DNA from: Martelella sp. NC20
Lineage (GTDB): Bacteria; Pseudomonadota; Alphaproteobacteria; Rhizobiales; Rhizobiaceae
DNA length: 64,000 nucleotides
Assembly (NCBI RefSeq): GCF_013459645.1
Contig: NZ_CP054861.1
Span: 1,786,001 to 1,850,000 of the forward strand
Direction: 5' to 3'
Position numbers and translations under genes: made by a program. Shown in pieces: positions 27,183 to 35,855 of the stretch (the stretch's first letter is position 1; every line of letters starts with the position of its first letter). The notes below the pieces were generated by a model. It saw nothing but the letters and a program-made list of their open reading frames with translations, searched no databases and was not told the DNA's origin.

Positions 27183-28436
27183 TTACTCCGCCGCGCGGGC
27201 CCGGATGGCGAAGATGTCGAGCGGCGTTCCGGAACCGTTCAGGTCGCTCTGTATCATCAGCCGGCTCGGCAGCACGCCCTGGCTCGGATCGAGCCGGATG
27301 ACCATGCTGTCGCGATGGGTTGTGGCGGTGAAGCGGTGGCGCTGACAGCCCTCGATCGTGCCGTCGGCGCAATAGATCCCGACCGGCTGGCCGCCGCCAT
27401 CGGGCGCAACCGCGCTGATCTCGATCAGCACCGGGCCGTTCTCCAGCATGCCGCGCACGGAGACGGGCAGCGCGATCGTCACGGCGCCGGCATCGCCGGT
27501 GGCATTGGAGGCAATCTCGACGACAGGCGTGTTGTCGAAGGTGGCGTTCCCAAGACTTGCCTGCGGGCCGGGCGTCAGCACATTCGCCGTCCCCGGCTGG
27601 AAGATCGTGGTCCACCCGGACGCCCCTTCGAAATCCTCGGCCTCGATGCGCGGGGCGGGATTGGGAACGGACGTGTCAAGGTTTTCGGGATTGAACGCGA
27701 AATTGGAATCGACCATCCACCAGCCGCCGAGCAGCAGGAAGGCGATGACGATCACGCCGATCATCATCGCGGTCAGGGTCCGCCGCCGCCGCACCGGCTT
27801 CCGGGTTCTTGCGGCCTTCGCCGCCGCCTTGCGCTGTTTCCTGGACATCCGGCGCGGACGGGAATCATCGGCCTTTACCCCGCCGGCAAGCGGCATGCGA
27901 TCTTCGTCCGAGACGGCGATATCGTCCATCGGCGAAAGCGCCTCGCGGTCGAGATGACCGCTTTCGACCTGGGGCGCCATGGTAAAGCCGGCTTCGGTAA
28001 AATCGACATTGTCGGCATCTTCGGAAGCGATCACCGGGCTTTCGGGGTAGGCGAAGCGGGCGTCCGGCTCGACCTCGAAGGCCGGTTCGTCCGCCATGCT
28101 TTCGCCGGGCGTGATCGCGCCGATCTCGTCTTCGAGCGAAGGCGCCGGCCTTTCCGGCGCGCGGCCGACGGCGAAGGGGTCGTCGAAGACGGGCCGGCCG
28201 GTTACGGTGTCGCGCGCCTTGCGGGCGGCGGCCGCCTCTTCCTGTTCGATCGCGGTGATGATGTCGTCGAGCCTGCGGCGCTGGCGCGCAACGGCGCCGG
28301 GTTCGGTTATGTTCTGGTTGGCAAGGCCCTTTTCGAGCGCCTGGCGTGCGGATTGATAGACCCTGGCGCGCTGATTGGCGTCCCGCCGGTCCGTGTTTTC
28401 CAGCGCTGTCCGGATGGCTGTTTCAAGTCCGCTCAC
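27183..28436 (-). CDS. Single-pass membrane protein of unknown function
   Basis: 417 residues, start codon GTG at 28436 with a GGGAAGA site. I do not recognise a characterised family. Residues 1-75 are predicted helical and charged (DDIITAIEQEEAAAARKARD), and 80-190 are acidic and low-complexity. Residues 194-219 are strongly basic (SRKQRKAAAKAARTRKPVRR), and 221-243 form one membrane helix. About 175 residues follow on the far side of the membrane, with beta-rich sequence and a Cys pair (IYCADGTIEGCQ). Topology by the positive-inside rule: long cytoplasmic N terminus, periplasmic C-terminal domain. It is a single-gene unit with its own terminator. Similar conserved hypothetical membrane proteins exist in Rhizobiaceae; no function is proposed. 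Confidence 0.8.
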   Translation of the reverse strand: MSGLETAIRTALENTDRRDANQRARVYQSARQALEKGLANQNITEPGAVARQRRRLDDIITAIEQEEAAAARKARDTVTGRPVFDDPFAVGRAPERPAPSLEDEIGAITPGESMADEPAFEVEPDARFAYPESPVIASEDADNVDFTEAGFTMAPQVESGHLDREALSPMDDIAVSDEDRMPLAGGVKADDSRPRRMSRKQRKAAAKAARTRKPVRRRRTLTAMMIGVIVIAFLLLGGWWMVDSNFAFNPENLDTSVPNPAPRIEAEDFEGASGWTTIFQPGTANVLTPGPQASLGNATFDNTPVVEIASNATGDAGAVTIALPVSVRGMLENGPVLIEISAVAPDGGGQPVGIYCADGTIEGCQRHRFTATTHRDSMVIRLDPSQGVLPSRLMIQSDLNGSGTPLDIFAIRARAAE

Positions 28437-28629
28437 TGTATCTTCCCGTCCGTTAAGGTGGCATTATCGCTTTTGACAGTGTTTCAGCCGCCCGATCAAG
28501 GCAAAATACCGTCAGACCCTCCGTTCAACGCATAACCGGTTCAAACCGTTGCAAATCGCGGCGAAAAATGCCTCTTTTGCGGGGAACAGTGAACGCGCCG
28601 TGGAGGTCACGGCCAAACCGGGGAAGGCC

Positions 28630-29397
28630 GTGTCGCAAACGTTCCGCCTTGATGACCTGATGCAGATGGCCCGTGAAGAGGGCCGGATTGTGGCCGAAGA
28701 CGCCGCCAGACGTCTCGGCGTCACCGTCCAGACCATCCGCCGCGACCTCCTGACGCTCGCCGAAAGGGGCAAGCTCACCCGCGTTCATGGCGGCGCCGTG
28801 CTGCCATCTGGAACCGCCAATATCGGCTATGACGACCGGCGGGCGCTGAATGCTGCGGAAAAGGCGGCGATCGCCGAGGCCTGCGCCGCCGCAGTCCCGG
28901 AAAACGCGGCGATCTTCATGAATATCGGCACGACGATGGAAGCGGTGGCGCAAAGGCTGCTTGGCCACAAGAACCTCGTCGTCGTCACCAACAACATCAA
29001 TGTCGCCAATATCCTGGTCGCCAATCCGGGTTGCGAGATCGTGGTGGCCGGGGGGCAGTTGCGCCGCGCCGATGGCGGGCTGGTGGGGCCGCTCGCCAAC
29101 CGCATCGTCGAGCAGTTCAAGTTCGATCTCGCGGTGATCGGCTGCTCGGCGATCGACGGCGACGGCGACCTGCTGGATTTCGACATGATGGAGGTCGGCG
29201 TCAGCCAGGCGGCGATCCGGCGGGCCAGGAAAACGGTGCTGGTCGCCGATCATTCCAAATTCGCCCGCACCGCGCCGGCGCGCATCGCCGGCCTTGGCGA
29301 TATCGCCGCGTTCTTCACCGACCAGCCGCTCGCCGCTCCCCTTGCCGAGCGCTGCCGGGAATGGGGGACGGAGGTGGTGGTGTCGGGCAGGCGTTAA
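28630..29397 (+). CDS. DeoR-family transcriptional regulator (GlpR-like)
   Basis: 255-residue regulator: N-terminal winged helix (ARRLGVTVQTIRRDLLTLAE, then GKLTRVHGGAVLP) and a C-terminal sugar-phosphate sensor domain of the DeoR type (NIGTTMEAVAQRL, VVTNNINVANIL, then VLVADHSKFAR). Start: no ATG near the family start. GTG at 28630 with GGGAAGG just upstream gives the standard length; GTG 28600 and TTG 28549 are alternatives. The sensor usually binds a phosphorylated sugar or glycerol-3-phosphate. It precedes the signal-less binding-protein homologue by 170 bp on the same strand, and may control that gene. Confidence 0.88.
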   Translation: MSQTFRLDDLMQMAREEGRIVAEDAARRLGVTVQTIRRDLLTLAERGKLTRVHGGAVLPSGTANIGYDDRRALNAAEKAAIAEACAAAVPENAAIFMNIGTTMEAVAQRLLGHKNLVVVTNNINVANILVANPGCEIVVAGGQLRRADGGLVGPLANRIVEQFKFDLAVIGCSAIDGDGDLLDFDMMEVGVSQAAIRRARKTVLVADHSKFARTAPARIAGLGDIAAFFTDQPLAAPLAERCREWGTEVVVSGRR

Positions 29398-29566
29398 ACC
29401 GGCGCTGGGCTGGAGGTCTGCGAAGGCGCCGCGCAGCCTATAATACCGGCGCTTTGGAACATTCCGCTCCCGATCGGCTTTCTTCTGCAGCGAACGACAT
29501 TTCTGAAACCGTTATTTTTTGCAGGATCGCGCTTGCCGGTGCGGCGCTGGTTTGGAGTTTGACTGT

Positions 29567-30694
29567 ATGACGACCTTGAAGGGCATGACCTGGACCCATC
29601 CGCGCGGTTTCGAACCTCTGGCGGCCAGCGCCGGAAAATGGCAGGAGAAAACCGGCATCGAGGTCAAATGGGAAAAGCCCGGCCTGGAGGACCTTGAAAA
29701 CCTCACGCCGGCCGATATTGCCCGCGAATACGACCTGATCGTCATCGATCATCCGCATCTCGGCCAGATCACCGCCGAAAATTGCCTTGTCCCGCTCGAT
29801 ATCGAGGGGCGGGAGGACGAGCGCGAGAAGCTGGAAAAGGGATCGATCGGCGGCGCCTTCGAGGCGTTCCGCTACAAGGGGCATCAATGGGCATTTCCGA
29901 TCGATGTCGACGCGCAGGTCATGGCCTATCGCCCGGACCGCGCACCCGGCCTGCCGGGCAACTGGGACGAACTTGTCGCGCTTGCCGAGGACGGCCACGT
30001 CATGCTGCCGCTCAGGCCTCCGCACAACCTGCTGACATTCTTCACGCTCGCCGCCAATGCCGGCACGCCCTGCCGCAATGACGCACCCGGAAAGCTGATT
30101 GCCGAAGATGATGGTATCGCTGCCTATGAACGGCTGGCGGAGCTTGCGCGTCTGGTTCCCGAGGACAATCAGGCAATGGACCCCGTGGCGGTTCTCGAGG
30201 CGCTTGCCGCTCCCGATACCAGGGCCAGCATCTCGCCCTATGTGGCCGGTTACGCGCACTATGCGCGGGATGGATTTCGCCATCATCGGCTCGGCTTTGC
30301 CGATATTCCAGGGCTTAGCGAGCGCGGCCCTGCGGGCTCGGTGCTCGGCGGCACGGGGATTGCCGTCTCGGCCTTCAGCGAAAACACCGGGGCTGCGATC
30401 GACTATGCCTACTGGATCGCCAGCGGCCCGGTGCAGGCGACGCTTTACGCAGAGGCCGGCGGCCAGCCCGGCCACGCCGATGGCTGGAACAGCGCCGAGG
30501 TCAACAGCGCGGTCAACGGGTTCTATCGAAACACCGCCGATACCGTTGCCCACGCCTATAGGCGTCCGCGTCACAACGGCTATATCCGCTTCCAGCAGCA
30601 GGCCTCCGACGTGCTGAACGAGGCGCTGCGCACCGATGCGCCCGCCATCGCCGTTATCGGCCGGCTCAACAAGCTGTTCGAGGACAGTTTCTGA
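29567..30694 (+). CDS. Solute-binding-protein homologue lacking a signal peptide
   Basis: 375 residues with the two-lobe family 1 solute-binding fold: MTTLKGMTWTHPRGFEPLAA, YDLIVIDHPHLGQI, FPIDVDAQVMAYRPD, then GGTGIAVSAFSENTGAA. Unlike a periplasmic protein it begins directly with the mature fold; no signal peptide is present from the ATG (TGGAG site) and no hydrophobic stretch precedes it in frame. No permease or ATPase is near. It is probably a cytoplasmic ligand-binding protein or an enzyme that re-uses this fold. Homologues without signal peptides do occur in alphaproteobacteria; function unknown. Confidence 0.78.
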   Translation: MTTLKGMTWTHPRGFEPLAASAGKWQEKTGIEVKWEKPGLEDLENLTPADIAREYDLIVIDHPHLGQITAENCLVPLDIEGREDEREKLEKGSIGGAFEAFRYKGHQWAFPIDVDAQVMAYRPDRAPGLPGNWDELVALAEDGHVMLPLRPPHNLLTFFTLAANAGTPCRNDAPGKLIAEDDGIAAYERLAELARLVPEDNQAMDPVAVLEALAAPDTRASISPYVAGYAHYARDGFRHHRLGFADIPGLSERGPAGSVLGGTGIAVSAFSENTGAAIDYAYWIASGPVQATLYAEAGGQPGHADGWNSAEVNSAVNGFYRNTADTVAHAYRRPRHNGYIRFQQQASDVLNEALRTDAPAIAVIGRLNKLFEDSF

Positions 30695-30730
30695 CCCGGT
30701 TTGTGAGCCAAGCAATTCCACACGGACTTT

Positions 30731-30763
30731 TTGATTTACGTACATCAAAGCGCGCGCTATAAG
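30731..30763 (+). promoter_or_regulatory. Promoter and palindromic operator of the xylose operon
   Basis: An 18-bp near-palindrome at 30731-30748 (TTGATTTACGTACATCAA, two mismatched positions) has the central CG of LacI-family operators. It overlaps a -35-like TTTACG (30735-30740), with -10 TATAAG at 30758-30763 and a 17-bp spacer. It lies about 75 bp before the LacI gene at 30823, so autoregulation and control of xylB and xylA are likely. Confidence 0.6.
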
Positions 30764-30822
30764 GGAGGCAGAACAAGATCCGGGGAGCGGATCGTGGGGG
30801 AGCGAGCCAGGCGGGAGGAAAA

Positions 30823-31851
30823 ATGCGCCCGACAGTCCATGACATAGCCTTGCAGGCAGGCGTCAGTCTGGCGACCGTGGACCGCGTCATGAACGGCCGG
30901 CCCGGCGTGCGCGAGAAGACCAAGGTCAAGGTCGAGGAGGCGATCCGCTCGCTCGGCTATGTCCGCGATGTCGCCGCCGCCAATCTTGCCAAGAGCCGGG
31001 TCTATCCCTTCACCTTCATCCTGCCGCAAAACGACAACGCCTTCATGGCCGAACTGCGCGCCGCCGTTCAGCAGGCAGGCGAGCGCGGGCGGATCGAACG
31101 AACCGAAATCCGGATCATCGACGTGCCGGCCTTCGACGGCGAGGCGCTGGCAAACGCGCTGATCGCCGCGGGCGAGGAGGAGCCGGCCGGCGTCGCGGTG
31201 GTCGCGATCGATGCCGATCCGGTGCGCGCCGCCGTCGCCGCCCTGAAGAAGAAGGGCATTCCGGTCGTCACCCTGGTGTCCGACCTGGAGGATAGCGGCC
31301 GCGATCACTATGCCGGCGTCGACAATCAGGCGGCGGGCCGCACGGCTGCCACCCTGCTCGGCCGGTTCATCGGTCCGCGCGCCGGGCGTATTGCCATTCT
31401 CGTCGGCTCGCTTTCGGTGCGCGACCATCAGAACCGGCTCTCCGGGTTTTCGGAGGGCATGGCGCTCGATTTTCCGAACCTCGAGCTGACCCCGCCCATG
31501 GAAGGCCGCGACGACGCGAAGGTTGCGGAGCGGCTGGTGACCGAAGCGCTTGCCGCCGATCCCGATATCATCGGCATCTACAGTCTGGGCGCGGGCAATC
31601 GCGGCCTGATCGCGGCGCTTGAAAAGGCGCGCGGCGACGGCCGTGAAATCGTCACGATCGGGCACGAGCTTTCCGACCATTCGCGCGCGGCACTGGAGAA
31701 CGGCCTGTTCGACGCGGTGCTCAACCAGGATGCGGGCCACGAGGTCAGAAGCGCGATCCGGGTGCTGAAGGCCGAGGCCGACGGCATGCCGGTGATTGCC
31801 GCGCAGGAGCGCATCCGCATCGACATCTTTATCAGGAACAATCTGCCCTGA
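30823..31851 (+). CDS. LacI-family regulator of the xylose genes
   Basis: 342 residues: HTH at the very N terminus (TVHDIALQAGVSLATVDRVM), hinge, then a ribose-binding-protein-like sensor domain (FILPQNDNAFMAELRAAVQQ, then VGSLSVRDHQNRLSGF). GGGAGG precedes the ATG. It is first in a run with xylB (23 bp downstream), a GNAT gene and xylA. The sensor probably binds a pentose. An XylR of the LacI/ROK kind is common in alphaproteobacteria; the name is not assigned because the identity rests on context. Confidence 0.9.
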   Translation: MRPTVHDIALQAGVSLATVDRVMNGRPGVREKTKVKVEEAIRSLGYVRDVAAANLAKSRVYPFTFILPQNDNAFMAELRAAVQQAGERGRIERTEIRIIDVPAFDGEALANALIAAGEEEPAGVAVVAIDADPVRAAVAALKKKGIPVVTLVSDLEDSGRDHYAGVDNQAAGRTAATLLGRFIGPRAGRIAILVGSLSVRDHQNRLSGFSEGMALDFPNLELTPPMEGRDDAKVAERLVTEALAADPDIIGIYSLGAGNRGLIAALEKARGDGREIVTIGHELSDHSRAALENGLFDAVLNQDAGHEVRSAIRVLKAEADGMPVIAAQERIRIDIFIRNNLP

Positions 31852-31874
31852 CGGGCGGGAAAGGGAAGAACGCC

Positions 31875-33335
31875 ATGTATCTCGGGCTCGACCTCGGAAC
31901 CTCCAGCTTGAAGGCGATGCTGATCGATGACAGCCAGAAGGTGATCGCCAGCGCCGACGCGCCGCTGGAGGTCTCGCGGCCCCATCACGGCTGGTCGGAG
32001 CAGGATCCGGCCGACTGGATCGACGCCTGCAGGATCGCCGTTGGCCGCCTTGCCGAACGTCATCCGGGCGAGCTTGCCGCGGTCAGGGGCATCGGCCTTT
32101 CCGGCCATATGCATGGGGCGACGATTCTGGATAAAGACGGCGCGGTGCTGCGTCCCTGCATTCTCTGGAACGACACCCGTTCCCATGTCGAGGCCGCCCA
32201 GCTCGACGACGATCCGCTTTTCCGCGCGATCACCGGCAATATCGTGTTTCCGGGCTTTACCGCGCCGAAGCTGGTGTGGGTGAGGAAAAATGAGCCGGCG
32301 ATCTTCGACAAGGTCGCGAAGGTGCTGCTGCCGAAGGATTATCTGCGGTTCTGGCTGACCGGCGAATATATCTCCGAAATGTCGGACTCGGCGGGCACTT
32401 CATGGCTCTACACCGAAAAGCGCGACTGGTCCGACGAACTTCTCGCCGCGACCGGCCTCACCCGTTCGCAGATGCCGGCGCTGGTGGAAGGCTCCGAAGT
32501 CGGCGGCACGCTGAAGCCCGCGCTTGCCGCCGAATGGGGCATGACCGGCCCGGTCGTGATTGCCGGCGGCGCTGGCGACAACGCGGCGTCCGCCTGCGGC
32601 ATGGGCACGGTCGCCGATGGCGCGGCGTTCGTCTCGCTCGGCACGTCCGGCGTACTGTTTGCGGCCAATGACCGCTACCGTCCCAAGCCCGAGAGCGCGG
32701 TCCACGCCTTCTGCCACGCGCTGCCCGGCACCTGGCACCAGATGGGCGTGATCCTGTCGGCGACCGACACGCTGAACTGGTATGCGACGATCACCGACAA
32801 AAGCCCGGCCGAACTTGCGACCGAGGTCGGCGATACGCTGCAAGCGCCGGGCGATGTCACCTTCCTGCCCTATCTTTCCGGCGAGCGCACGCCGCACAAT
32901 GACGCCGCGATCCGCGGCGCTTTCATCGGCCTTGCCCATGAGAGCGACCGGCCGGCCATGACCCGCGCGGTGATGGAAGGCGTTGCCTTCGCGCTGCGCG
33001 ACAATCTCGAGGCGCTGCGCTCCGCCGGAACCGAGCTTTCCCGGATCACCGCGATCGGCGGTGGCTCGCGGTCGCGCTACTGGCTGAAGGCGGTGGCGAC
33101 CGCGCTCGACCTGCCGATCGACATTCCCGCCGACGGCGATTTCGGCGCGGCCTTCGGGGCCGCCCGGCTCGGCATGCTTGCGGCCACCGGCGCCGATCCG
33201 CTTTCCGTCTGCACTCCGCCGAAGACGGCGGAAACCATCGAGCCGGAAGCTGCCCACAGAGCCGCGTTCGAGGATGCCTATCAGCGCTTCCGGGCGCTCT
33301 ACCCGGCGATCAGAACGCTGAGCGCCCAGTCATGA
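31875..33335 (+). CDS. xylB: Xylulokinase
   Basis: 486-residue FGGY-family kinase converting D-xylulose and ATP to D-xylulose-5-phosphate for the pentose phosphate pathway. Diagnostic segments follow E. coli XylB closely: YLGLDLGTSSLKAMLID, SGHMHGATILDKDG, LRPCILWNDTRSH, VLLPKDYLRF, then FLPYLSGERTPHND and GGGSRSRYW. Length matches the family. It overlaps the GNAT gene by 4 bp (ATGA). Confidence 0.96.
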   Translation: MYLGLDLGTSSLKAMLIDDSQKVIASADAPLEVSRPHHGWSEQDPADWIDACRIAVGRLAERHPGELAAVRGIGLSGHMHGATILDKDGAVLRPCILWNDTRSHVEAAQLDDDPLFRAITGNIVFPGFTAPKLVWVRKNEPAIFDKVAKVLLPKDYLRFWLTGEYISEMSDSAGTSWLYTEKRDWSDELLAATGLTRSQMPALVEGSEVGGTLKPALAAEWGMTGPVVIAGGAGDNAASACGMGTVADGAAFVSLGTSGVLFAANDRYRPKPESAVHAFCHALPGTWHQMGVILSATDTLNWYATITDKSPAELATEVGDTLQAPGDVTFLPYLSGERTPHNDAAIRGAFIGLAHESDRPAMTRAVMEGVAFALRDNLEALRSAGTELSRITAIGGGSRSRYWLKAVATALDLPIDIPADGDFGAAFGAARLGMLAATGADPLSVCTPPKTAETIEPEAAHRAAFEDAYQRFRALYPAIRTLSAQS

Positions 33336-33802
33336 GACCTGTCGACCTCGCCCTTGTCGAGACGACCTTACCGGACGGATTCGAGCGCCTGCGAAAAGAA
33401 GCCAGCCGTGAGGGCTTTCGGCACATGGAGCGATTGGCCAGCGAGTGGAACGAAGACTTTCGATATGACCGTAAGGGCGAATGCCTGATGGCGGCCTGGT
33501 CGGAAGGCCGGTTGCAGGCTATCGGCGGCGTAAGCCTCGATCCGGTGGTGGCCGATGCGACGCGGATGCGCCGTTTCTATGTTCACCCAGCCTCTCGTCG
33601 CCATGGCGTTGGCCGGGCGCTTGCAAGTTTGCTCGTCGCCCATGCCTCCGTCTCAAGCCGCTTCATCTTCGTCAATGCGGGAACGGAGCTTGCCGCCGCC
33701 TTCTGGGAAGCCGTTGGCTTTGCGAGGCAGAACGAGAACGGTCATTCACACGTGATGACCTGCAAAGTGCAACCAGTAGAATGTGGCCGCGAATTGTCGT
33801 GA
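33332..33802 (+). CDS. GNAT-family N-acetyltransferase
   Basis: 156-residue acetyltransferase: the acetyl-CoA-binding motif A appears as RRHGVGRALASLLVAHA, preceded by the beta-strand MRRFYVHPASR and followed by AAFWEAVGFARQNENGHSHVM. The acceptor substrate cannot be told. It lies between xylB (4-bp overlap) and xylA (42 bp), so it is co-expressed with xylose catabolism. It is not part of classical xyl operons. Confidence 0.88.
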   Translation: MRPVDLALVETTLPDGFERLRKEASREGFRHMERLASEWNEDFRYDRKGECLMAAWSEGRLQAIGGVSLDPVVADATRMRRFYVHPASRRHGVGRALASLLVAHASVSSRFIFVNAGTELAAAFWEAVGFARQNENGHSHVMTCKVQPVECGRELS

Positions 33803-33844
33803 GACAATCACCGGGCCTGAGAACAACCGAATGGGAGAATTGAC

Positions 33845-35155
33845 ATGAGCACCGGTTTTTTCGGCGATATCGCCAAAATCAAGTATGAAGGCCCCGACAG
33901 CGATAACCCGCTGGCCTTCAAGCACTACAACCCCGACGAGGTTGTCCTGGGCAAACCGCTGAAGGACCATTTGCGCTTTGCCGTCGCCTATTGGCATTCG
34001 CTGGCATGGGAGGGCGGCGACCCCTTTGGCGGACGCACCTTCGACCGGCCCTGGTATGACGGCGGCATGGACAAGGCCAAATTGAAAGCCGATGTCGCCT
34101 TCGAACTGTTTTCGCTGCTCGGCGCGCCCTATTACTGCTTCCACGATGCCGATGTGCGCCCGGAAGGCAAAAATTTCGCGGAGAATACGAAGAACCTCAA
34201 CGAGATCGTCGATCATTTCGCCGAAAAGCAGGAGGAGACCGGCGTCAAGCTTCTGTGGGGCACGGCCAATCTGTTCTCCCACCGCCGCTTCATGTCGGGG
34301 GCCTCGACCAATCCGGACCCGGATGTGTTCGCGTTTTCGGCCGCGACCATCAAGACCTGCATGGATGCGACCATGAAGCTCGGCGGCGAGAACTATGTGC
34401 TGTGGGGCGGCCGCGAGGGTTACGAGACCCTGCTCAACACCGACATGGGTCGCGAATTCGACCAGATGGCGCGCATGCTGTCGATGGTGGTCGAGTACAA
34501 GCACAAGATCGGCTTCAAAGGCACGATCCTGGTCGAGCCGAAGCCGCAGGAGCCGACCAAGCACCAGTATGATTACGACGTCGCCACGGTGTACGGCTTC
34601 CTGCAGAAATACGGTCTGGAAAAGGAAGTGAAGGTCAATATCGAGCAGGGCCATGCCATTCTTGCCGGCCACACATTCGAGCACGAACTGGCGCTTGCCC
34701 GCACGCTCGGCGTCCTCGGCTCGATCGACATGAACCGCAACGACTACCAGTCCGGCTGGGATACCGACCAGTTCCCCAACAATGTGCCGGAAATGGCGCT
34801 CGCCTACTATCAGGTGCTGCTTGCCGGCGGGCTCGGTACCGGCGGCACCAATTTCGACGCCAAGCTGCGCCGCCAGTCGATCGATCCGGCGGATCTGCTT
34901 TACGGCCATATCGGCGGCATGGACAGCTGCGCGCGCGGGCTCAAGGCCGCCGCCCGGATGATCGAGGACGGCGCATTGTCGAAGCCGCTGGACGAGCGTT
35001 ATGCCGGCTGGAACGACGACGCCGCCAAAAAGATGCTCTCGGGCGAAATGACGCTCGGGGACATCGCCGCCATGGTGGAGAAGGACGACATCAACCCCGA
35101 ACCGAAATCGGGCCGTCAGGAATATCTGGAGAATGTCGTCAACAAGTATGTGTGA
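33845..35155 (+). CDS. xylA: Xylose isomerase
   Basis: 436 residues, the length of class II (E. coli-like) xylose isomerases. It interconverts D-xylose and D-xylulose with two divalent metals. Visible: [16 protein letters not shown] with the catalytic His-Asp pair, [12 protein letters not shown], the metal-ligand segment [16 protein letters not shown] and [20 protein letters not shown]. Start after a GGGAGAAT site. It completes the regulator-kinase-isomerase set; no xylose transporter genes follow within the window. Confidence 0.96.
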   Translation: MSTGFFGDIAKIKYEGPDSDNPLAFKHYNPDEVVLGKPLKDHLRFAVAYWHSLAWEGGDPFGGRTFDRPWYDGGMDKAKLKADVAFELFSLLGAPYYCFHDADVRPEGKNFAENTKNLNEIVDHFAEKQEETGVKLLWGTANLFSHRRFMSGASTNPDPDVFAFSAATIKTCMDATMKLGGENYVLWGGREGYETLLNTDMGREFDQMARMLSMVVEYKHKIGFKGTILVEPKPQEPTKHQYDYDVATVYGFLQKYGLEKEVKVNIEQGHAILAGHTFEHELALARTLGVLGSIDMNRNDYQSGWDTDQFPNNVPEMALAYYQVLLAGGLGTGGTNFDAKLRRQSIDPADLLYGHIGGMDSCARGLKAAARMIEDGALSKPLDERYAGWNDDAAKKMLSGEMTLGDIAAMVEKDDINPEPKSGRQEYLENVVNKYV

Positions 35156-35336
35156 GGGCTGACTCGGCCCAAGCCAGATGATGCGGCTTCCCGCCCGCAT
35201 CGACCGGGATGTGCATCCTGGCCGATGTGGGCCGCGAGCCACAATTCATCCACACAAGCCGGAGGAGCAGGGGAGTGCGATGCGCTTCCCCCGAAAGGGA
35301 GCCCGATCGGCCCGCCGGCAGGGCATAAGCCGCCGC

Positions 35337-35843
35337 TCAGATATCGTTCACCCGCACATTGCGCAGCATCTTCTGCAGCGTGGTGACGAAGGCGCGGTGT
35401 TCGTCCTCGTCGATGCCGTCGAACATCTGCAGCAGGAAGCCGTACATGGTCGGCCAGGCGGCGTCGAAGGCGATGCGGCCTTCCTCCGTGATGGAAACAT
35501 CGCGCACCCGCATATCCTCATTGCGCGACTGGCGGCGGATATAGCCCTGCTCCTCCAGCGAATCGAGCGTGCGGCTCATCGTCGATTGCTCGATCACGGC
35601 GAAAACAGACAGTTCGTTGATCGTGGCCGATGAGGTGACCGAAAGCACGGCAAGGGTGCGCACCTTGGCGGTGCTCATGCCGAGATGTTTCAGCTCCTCG
35701 GCGAGATTGGCGTTATAGCGCGCCATCACCCGGTTCATCAGATAGGGCGAAAACGCGTTGAGGCCGATTTCTCCGAGGCTGCGGACGATCTCGCCCGCTT
35801 CTCCGTCATCGTTCAGAACCGAGCCCGAAAACCGCTCACCCAT
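35337..35843 (-). CDS. MarR-family transcriptional regulator
   Basis: 168 residues with the MarR winged helix: LGMSTAKVRTLAVLSVTSSA, recognition region VIEQSTMSRTLDSLEEQG, wing RRQSRNEDMRVRDVSITEEG. Dimerisation helices lie at both ends. It is encoded 12 bp after a flavoprotein gene on the same strand. MarR proteins often sense aromatic or phenolic ligands, which fits the ring-cleavage genes nearby. A candidate operator is the inverted repeat in the divergent region at 38576-38592. Confidence 0.9.
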   Translation of the reverse strand: MGERFSGSVLNDDGEAGEIVRSLGEIGLNAFSPYLMNRVMARYNANLAEELKHLGMSTAKVRTLAVLSVTSSATINELSVFAVIEQSTMSRTLDSLEEQGYIRRQSRNEDMRVRDVSITEEGRIAFDAAWPTMYGFLLQMFDGIDEDEHRAFVTTLQKMLRNVRVNDI

Positions 35844-35855
35844 AGACCCACTCCG

